From assembly GCA_964467925.1 (NCBI GenBank), contig CAYXSX010000004.1:62001-126000 (forward strand): a DNA stretch of 64,000 nucleotides. The letters run 5' to 3'. The translations under genes and the position numbers were made by a program. The DNA is from CAYXSX01 sp964467925 (GTDB taxonomy: Bacteria; Pseudomonadota; Alphaproteobacteria; Micavibrionales; Micavibrionaceae). The notes under the pieces are model-generated. The model was given only the letters and a program-made list of their open reading frames with translations. It was not told where the DNA came from and searched no databases. Positions 60,492-64,000 of the stretch are shown here, in pieces. The stretch's first letter is position 1. Every line of letters begins with the position of its first letter.

Positions 60492-61352
60492 TTAATCTCT
60501 TAAAAGCTCGTTCACACTGGTTTTGGAGCGGGTTTTCTCATCCACGCGCTTTACGATGACGGCGCAGGCCAAATTGGGGCCGGGAGTGCCGTCAGGCAGC
60601 GGTTTGCCGGGCAATGTGCCGGGCACGACCACTGAATACGATGGTACGCGCCCGCGGTGAATTTCTCCGGTTTCGCGGTCGATAATCTTGGTGGAGGCAC
60701 CGATAAAGACGCCCATGGAAATCACCGCGCCTTTTTCTACGATGACGCCCTCGGCAATCTCTGATCTTGCGCCGATGAAACAATCATCCTCGATAATCAC
60801 GGGTTCGGCCTGCAGAGGTTCCAAAACGCCGCCAAGCCCCACACCGCCGGAGATGTGACAATTCTTGCCCACTTGCGCGCAGGAACCCACGGTCGACCAT
60901 GTATCGATCATCGTGCCCTGATCCACATAGGCGCCGACATTGACGAAACAGGGCATCAGAACCGCGCCCTTGGCGATAAAGGCGCTATGGCGCACGGTGC
61001 AGTTCGGCACGGCGCGGAAACCGGCGGCGGCGAAATCTTCCTCGCTCCAGCCGACAAATTTGCTGTCCACCTTGTCGTACCAGTGCGATTCGCCGGGGGA
61101 ACCGGAAATCTGCTTCATGGGGTTGAGGCGAAAAGACAAAAGGACAGCCTTTTTCAGCCATTGGTTAACGGTCCACCCGTTATTAGAGGGTTCGGCAACG
61201 CGGCGCACGCCGCTATCAAGCAGGTTAAGCGCCTCATACACCGCCTCGCGCATCTCGCCCTTGGTCGTCGGATCGATTGAGGCGCGCTCTTCCCAAGCCT
61301 GATTTACAATGGACTCGAGATCGTTCGGGTTTACGGCGGCGCGGGCATTCAT
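60492..61352 (-). CDS. dapD: 2,3,4,5-tetrahydropyridine-2,6-dicarboxylate N-succinyltransferase
   Basis: 286 residues with CAGGAG before the ATG. A helical N-terminal region is followed by a left-handed beta-helix of hexapeptide repeats ([45 protein letters not shown]). It adds succinate from succinyl-CoA in the diaminopimelate pathway. The 136-base gap before the next gene on the strand is AT-rich. Confidence 0.97.
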   Translation of the reverse strand: MNARAAVNPNDLESIVNQAWEERASIDPTTKGEMREAVYEALNLLDSGVRRVAEPSNNGWTVNQWLKKAVLLSFRLNPMKQISGSPGESHWYDKVDSKFVGWSEEDFAAAGFRAVPNCTVRHSAFIAKGAVLMPCFVNVGAYVDQGTMIDTWSTVGSCAQVGKNCHISGGVGLGGVLEPLQAEPVIIEDDCFIGARSEIAEGVIVEKGAVISMGVFIGASTKIIDRETGEIHRGRVPSYSVVVPGTLPGKPLPDGTPGPNLACAVIVKRVDEKTRSKTSVNELLRD

Positions 61353-61461
61353 GGGCTACAACTCCTGATATGTGTTTTTAAATCCGCCAAAACTCACCAT
61401 AAAATGCGGTTTTGCGCAAGTCTTTTGCGTTTGAGCCGAAAAAGCATAGAATGCCGGAACG

Positions 61462-62418
61462 ATGATTATGCCCCCTTTTGAAATCGACTGGCAAAGCGAT
61501 GCCAGCCCCCGCTGGCTGCAGCTTTTTTCGCAAATAAGGCGCGCGCCGATTCTGCAGTCCCCGACTTACGGCCGCACCATGGCGGCGTTTCAGGGTTTAA
61601 AGCCGCGCCGGGGCATTCTGCGGTTCAATGGCGCGGAAGCCGGGATCGTCCAGATTATGGAGACGGGTTTGCTGCGCAATCTGATCCACGGGGTGATTCT
61701 CGACCTTGGCCCGTTATGGTGCGAAGGGTTCGGCAGCGCATTTCACCAGAAACAATTCTGGGATGCGCTACATCGCGAATTTCCACCGCGATTGGGACGC
61801 AAGCGGCGCGTTATTCCCAACCTCCTCGATACACCCATGAGCACGGAAATGCTGCTAAGCTCCGGCCTGCGCCGCCGGCAACCCGGCGGATACCAGACGA
61901 TATGGCTTGATCTGGAGCCCGAGATTGAGGAGCTTCGCACCGCCCTTAAAAGCAGCTGGCGCGGCAAAGTTTCAAAGGCGGAGCGCAGCAATTTAAAAAT
62001 AGAATGGGACGAAAAACCGGACCGCCTTCCCGAATTCATCCATTCTTACATGGCCGATAAAGAAGGGCGGGGCTATCACGGGGTATCTCCGGCACTGCTT
62101 GATATGCTTGCGAGGAACTTTGCCGCCGAAGGGGACCTGCTAATCGGGCGCGCTTTACTGGATAATGAGGTCGCGGCTTCTATATTAATTCTATGTCACG
62201 GGCGCAGCGCCACCTATCAGGTCGGCTGGACTACCGATAAAGGGCGACAGGAGAACGCGCATCATCTATTATTGTGGAATGCGCTAACCCGCCTGAAAGA
62301 GCGGGGCGTGCGCGATTTCGACCTCGGAGGAGTAAACGATGACACGGCGCAAGGCGTTAAAACATTCAAGGAAGGTCTGGGCGGGGAACTCGTCCATCTT
62401 GCCGGCATTTATCATTAG
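61462..62418 (+). CDS. FemAB/GNAT-like aminoacyltransferase
   Basis: 318 residues resembling the FemAB/peptidoglycan-bridge family: the GNAT-like second half has ALKSSWRGKVSKAERSNLKIEW (compare the LxxxxRxxIRKAxK pattern), RALLDNEVAASILILCHGRSATYQVGWT, and HHLLLWNALTRLKERGVRDFDLGGVNDD, a mark of this family. Members join amino acids or peptides to lipid- or sugar-linked targets. The substrate is unknown; alphaproteobacterial members often belong to polysaccharide or cell-wall loci. Confidence 0.75.
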   Translation: MIMPPFEIDWQSDASPRWLQLFSQIRRAPILQSPTYGRTMAAFQGLKPRRGILRFNGAEAGIVQIMETGLLRNLIHGVILDLGPLWCEGFGSAFHQKQFWDALHREFPPRLGRKRRVIPNLLDTPMSTEMLLSSGLRRRQPGGYQTIWLDLEPEIEELRTALKSSWRGKVSKAERSNLKIEWDEKPDRLPEFIHSYMADKEGRGYHGVSPALLDMLARNFAAEGDLLIGRALLDNEVAASILILCHGRSATYQVGWTTDKGRQENAHHLLLWNALTRLKERGVRDFDLGGVNDDTAQGVKTFKEGLGGELVHLAGIYH

Positions 62419-63253
62419 CGCCTTTTTACTGCTGGCCGCTTTTCCCGCTTTGGCCGAAATCCGACACCAGCGCATGGTCTACGAAGTTTATGCGGGCGGC
62501 ATTCACGCCGTACAGGCCGAGCTGAATATCGATTACAGTGGCAACGACCGTTACGAGGTAAATCTCGCGGCAAAAACACGCGGCTTTCTCGCAAAGCTCG
62601 CGCCATGGCACGGCACGTTTGAAAGCAAAGGCTGGATCAATAACGACGGCGGCCTGCAGCCCGAGCTTCACAAATCCACCGCCACATGGCGTGATGAACC
62701 GGAGGTCAAGGAATACAATTATTCCCGCTCCGGCAACTTCGAATCTCTGGTCATTACCGAACATGACAAGGCGCCGGAAAAACCCGAACTTGAAGACGCA
62801 TTAACCCAAGGCACGATCGACGCCCTGACCGCCACGCTTCTGGTCATGGAAAAGGCGGGAGAGGGCCATAAATGCGAGGGAACTTCGGAAGTATTCGACG
62901 GCAAACGCCGCTTCGAAATGATCTTCGTGCCCCAGAAACAGGAACTTTTGCATCCCACGCGCTATAACGTTTACGAGGGCAATACCCAGCTTTGCACGGT
63001 CGAGGTCAAACCGCTCGCCGGAAAATGGTACGACAAGCCCCGCGGCTGGCTCTCCATTCAGGAACAGGGGCGCGAACGCGGCACCATGCCCACAATATGG
63101 ATGGGGAAAATCGCCGAAGACGGCCTCGCCGTTCCGGTAAAAATCCTCGTCAAAACCGCTTACGGCGCGCTTTTTGCCCATCTAGCTGAATATGAAAGCG
63201 AGGAAAAACTCTTCATCGCCGAAAACCGTGCGAATGGTGAGACAGGCGAATAA
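62339..63253 (+). CDS. Exported DUF3108-family protein
   Basis: 304 residues. The ATG at 62339, inside the previous gene (80-base overlap), has a perfect GGAGGAG seven bases upstream and gives a good signal peptide: a basic front then FIISAFLLLAAFPALA. The mature part fits DUF3108: HQRMVYEVYAGGIHAVQAELNIDYSGNDRYEVNLAAKTRGFLAKLAPWHGTFESKGWI, a run of beta strands, then DVxTx-type middle and LPTIW-like end. Probably periplasmic; no function is known for the family. Confidence 0.82.
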   Translation: MTRRKALKHSRKVWAGNSSILPAFIISAFLLLAAFPALAEIRHQRMVYEVYAGGIHAVQAELNIDYSGNDRYEVNLAAKTRGFLAKLAPWHGTFESKGWINNDGGLQPELHKSTATWRDEPEVKEYNYSRSGNFESLVITEHDKAPEKPELEDALTQGTIDALTATLLVMEKAGEGHKCEGTSEVFDGKRRFEMIFVPQKQELLHPTRYNVYEGNTQLCTVEVKPLAGKWYDKPRGWLSIQEQGRERGTMPTIWMGKIAEDGLAVPVKILVKTAYGALFAHLAEYESEEKLFIAENRANGETGE

Positions 63254-63266
63254 TACCTCTCCCTCT

Positions 63267-63346
63267 GTCATCCCGGGCTTGTCCCGGGATCCATTTATCT
63301 GCATGGCGCGATTTGAGGAATGGATTCCGGCATTCGCCGGAATGAC
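63267..63346 (+). repeat. 80-base GTCAT...ATGAC element
   Basis: gtcatcccgggcttg to gccggaatgac, exactly 80 bases like those at 54606 and 56839. It stands alone between the DUF3108 gene and glmU. Confidence 0.85.
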
Positions 63347-63409
63347 GAATAAATTGATAACCAAAGACAATTCTCGACATTGCCGGAAGGCCGCGCTATA
63401 ACGCGCCTT

Positions 63410-64000
63410 ATGAGTAAGAAACCGCTCGCTATCGTTATTCTGGCCGCCGGCAAGGGCACGCGCATGAAATCGCCCTTGCCCAAGGTCATGCATACCCTGG
63501 CGGGCAAGCCGATGATTTCCATCCTGATCGACGAGGTTTCCAAACTAAAGCCCGCGAAAATTATCGTCGTCACCGCGCCCGATATGAAAGAACTGCGCGA
63601 GCTGGTCAAACCTCATGAAAGCGTCATTCAAAAAGAACAGAACGGCACAGGCGACGCACTCAAGGCCGCGCTTCCGGCGCTGAAAGGTTTCACGGGAAAC
63701 GTTCTTGTTTTGATGGGAGACGAGCCATTCACATCACTCGATCTTTTGAAAAGCATGGCCGCGCACAACGGTGCGAGCGCTATGGCGATCGTACCGCCCG
63801 ACCCCACAGGGCTGGGCCGCATGGTGACCGATGGCGATACGCTGGTCGATATCGTCGAGGAAAAGGATTGCACGCCCGAACAGCGGGAGATTTTCGTCTG
63901 CAACGCGGGCAATTACTGTTTCCCGGCGGAGAAGCTATCGCGCTGGCTGGCGAAACTTTCCAACCGCAACGCGCAAGGGGAATATTACCTGACCGATCTT
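63410..64000 (+). CDS. glmU: GlmU, N-terminal part (cut by window end)
   Basis: The first 197 residues; the frame is open at the window end. Uridylyltransferase front IVILAAGKGTRMKSPLPKVMH with the catalytic Arg/Lys, NGTGDALKAAL (the family has LGTGHA or LGTAHA; here His is Asp), VLVLMGDEPFTSLD and NAGNYCFPAEKL, then NAQGEYYLTDL. GlmU makes UDP-N-acetylglucosamine for peptidoglycan and LPS. Its second, acetyltransferase domain lies outside the window. Confidence 0.93.
   Translation, partial: MSKKPLAIVILAAGKGTRMKSPLPKVMHTLAGKPMISILIDEVSKLKPAKIIVVTAPDMKELRELVKPHESVIQKEQNGTGDALKAALPALKGFTGNVLVLMGDEPFTSLDLLKSMAAHNGASAMAIVPPDPTGLGRMVTDGDTLVDIVEEKDCTPEQREIFVCNAGNYCFPAEKLSRWLAKLSNRNAQGEYYLTDL

Overview
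The window is ordinary chromosome from a Gram-negative bacterium, most likely an alphaproteobacterium. The evidence is the gene content and order: rpmH-rnpA-yidD-yidC-engB; def-fmt-truA followed by dapE and dapD; clpA beside clpS; a Phasin_2-type phasin; LPS functions (hldE, an O-antigen ligase); and class Ia nrdA/nrdB. Core genes are GC-rich. Several unrecognised genes placed singly between them are visibly AT-richer. I cannot name a genus. No phage, insertion sequence, CRISPR array or rRNA operon was seen.

Layout. 1-7.6 kb is a surface-polysaccharide locus: a partial beta-helix protein, an AlgI-like MBOAT acyltransferase, an SGNH hydrolase and an outer-membrane barrel on +, facing three glycosyltransferases on -. 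7.6-11.5 kb holds clpA, clpS and a phasin. 11.8-20.5 kb holds a D-Ala-D-Ala carboxypeptidase, a pseudopilin-like protein, two lipoproteins, a small gene behind a Fur-like box, hldE, a membrane-anchored LapG-type protease with an N-terminal MshEN domain, a short asparaginase and pyruvate kinase. 20.9-25.5 kb holds nrdA and nrdB, separated by an orphan gene and msrB. 25.6-29.1 kb is a tandem pair of very large pseudopilins. 29.3-41.1 kb holds amtB, threonine ammonia-lyase, phoH, a methyltransferase, a peroxiredoxin, a lytic transglycosylase with a Pro-rich partner, a DsbG-like protein, a FIST protein and a Bax-inhibitor-1 protein. 41.2-46 kb holds a collagen-repeat pseudopilin, tRNA-Ala(GGC), an O-antigen ligase and an outer-membrane barrel. 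46.1-54.6 kb holds ubiH-like, rpmH-rnpA-yidD-yidC-engB, rmuC, a PH-domain protein and def. 54.8-64 kb holds fmt-truA-yqfO-like, a PRC-barrel protein, dapE, a SpoT-like HD protein, dapD, a FemAB-like protein, a DUF3108 protein and the start of glmU.

Two themes stand out. The first is surface attachment: five pseudopilin-like proteins (two 560-residue tandem copies, one with a collagen-like tail, and a dispersed pair sharing an FHxDGGG motif), a polysaccharide acylation and export locus, and a LapG-family protease. The protease carries an intact 24-residue MshEN c-di-GMP-binding signature followed by a degenerate second one, then a membrane helix and the periplasmic Cys-His-Asp protease. If read correctly it is a single-chain c-di-GMP-responsive surface protease, and it is the most novel candidate here. 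The second is palindromic repeats: ten elements with GTCAT...ATGAC ends, two of them nested inside a larger inverted repeat, and a separate GATC-rich palindrome that lies between clpS and clpA and also forms the N-terminus of engB.

Regulatory sites supported by sequence are tandem NrdR boxes before nrdB (weaker before nrdA), a Fur-like box, a strong sigma-70 promoter for rpmH, and several intrinsic terminators.
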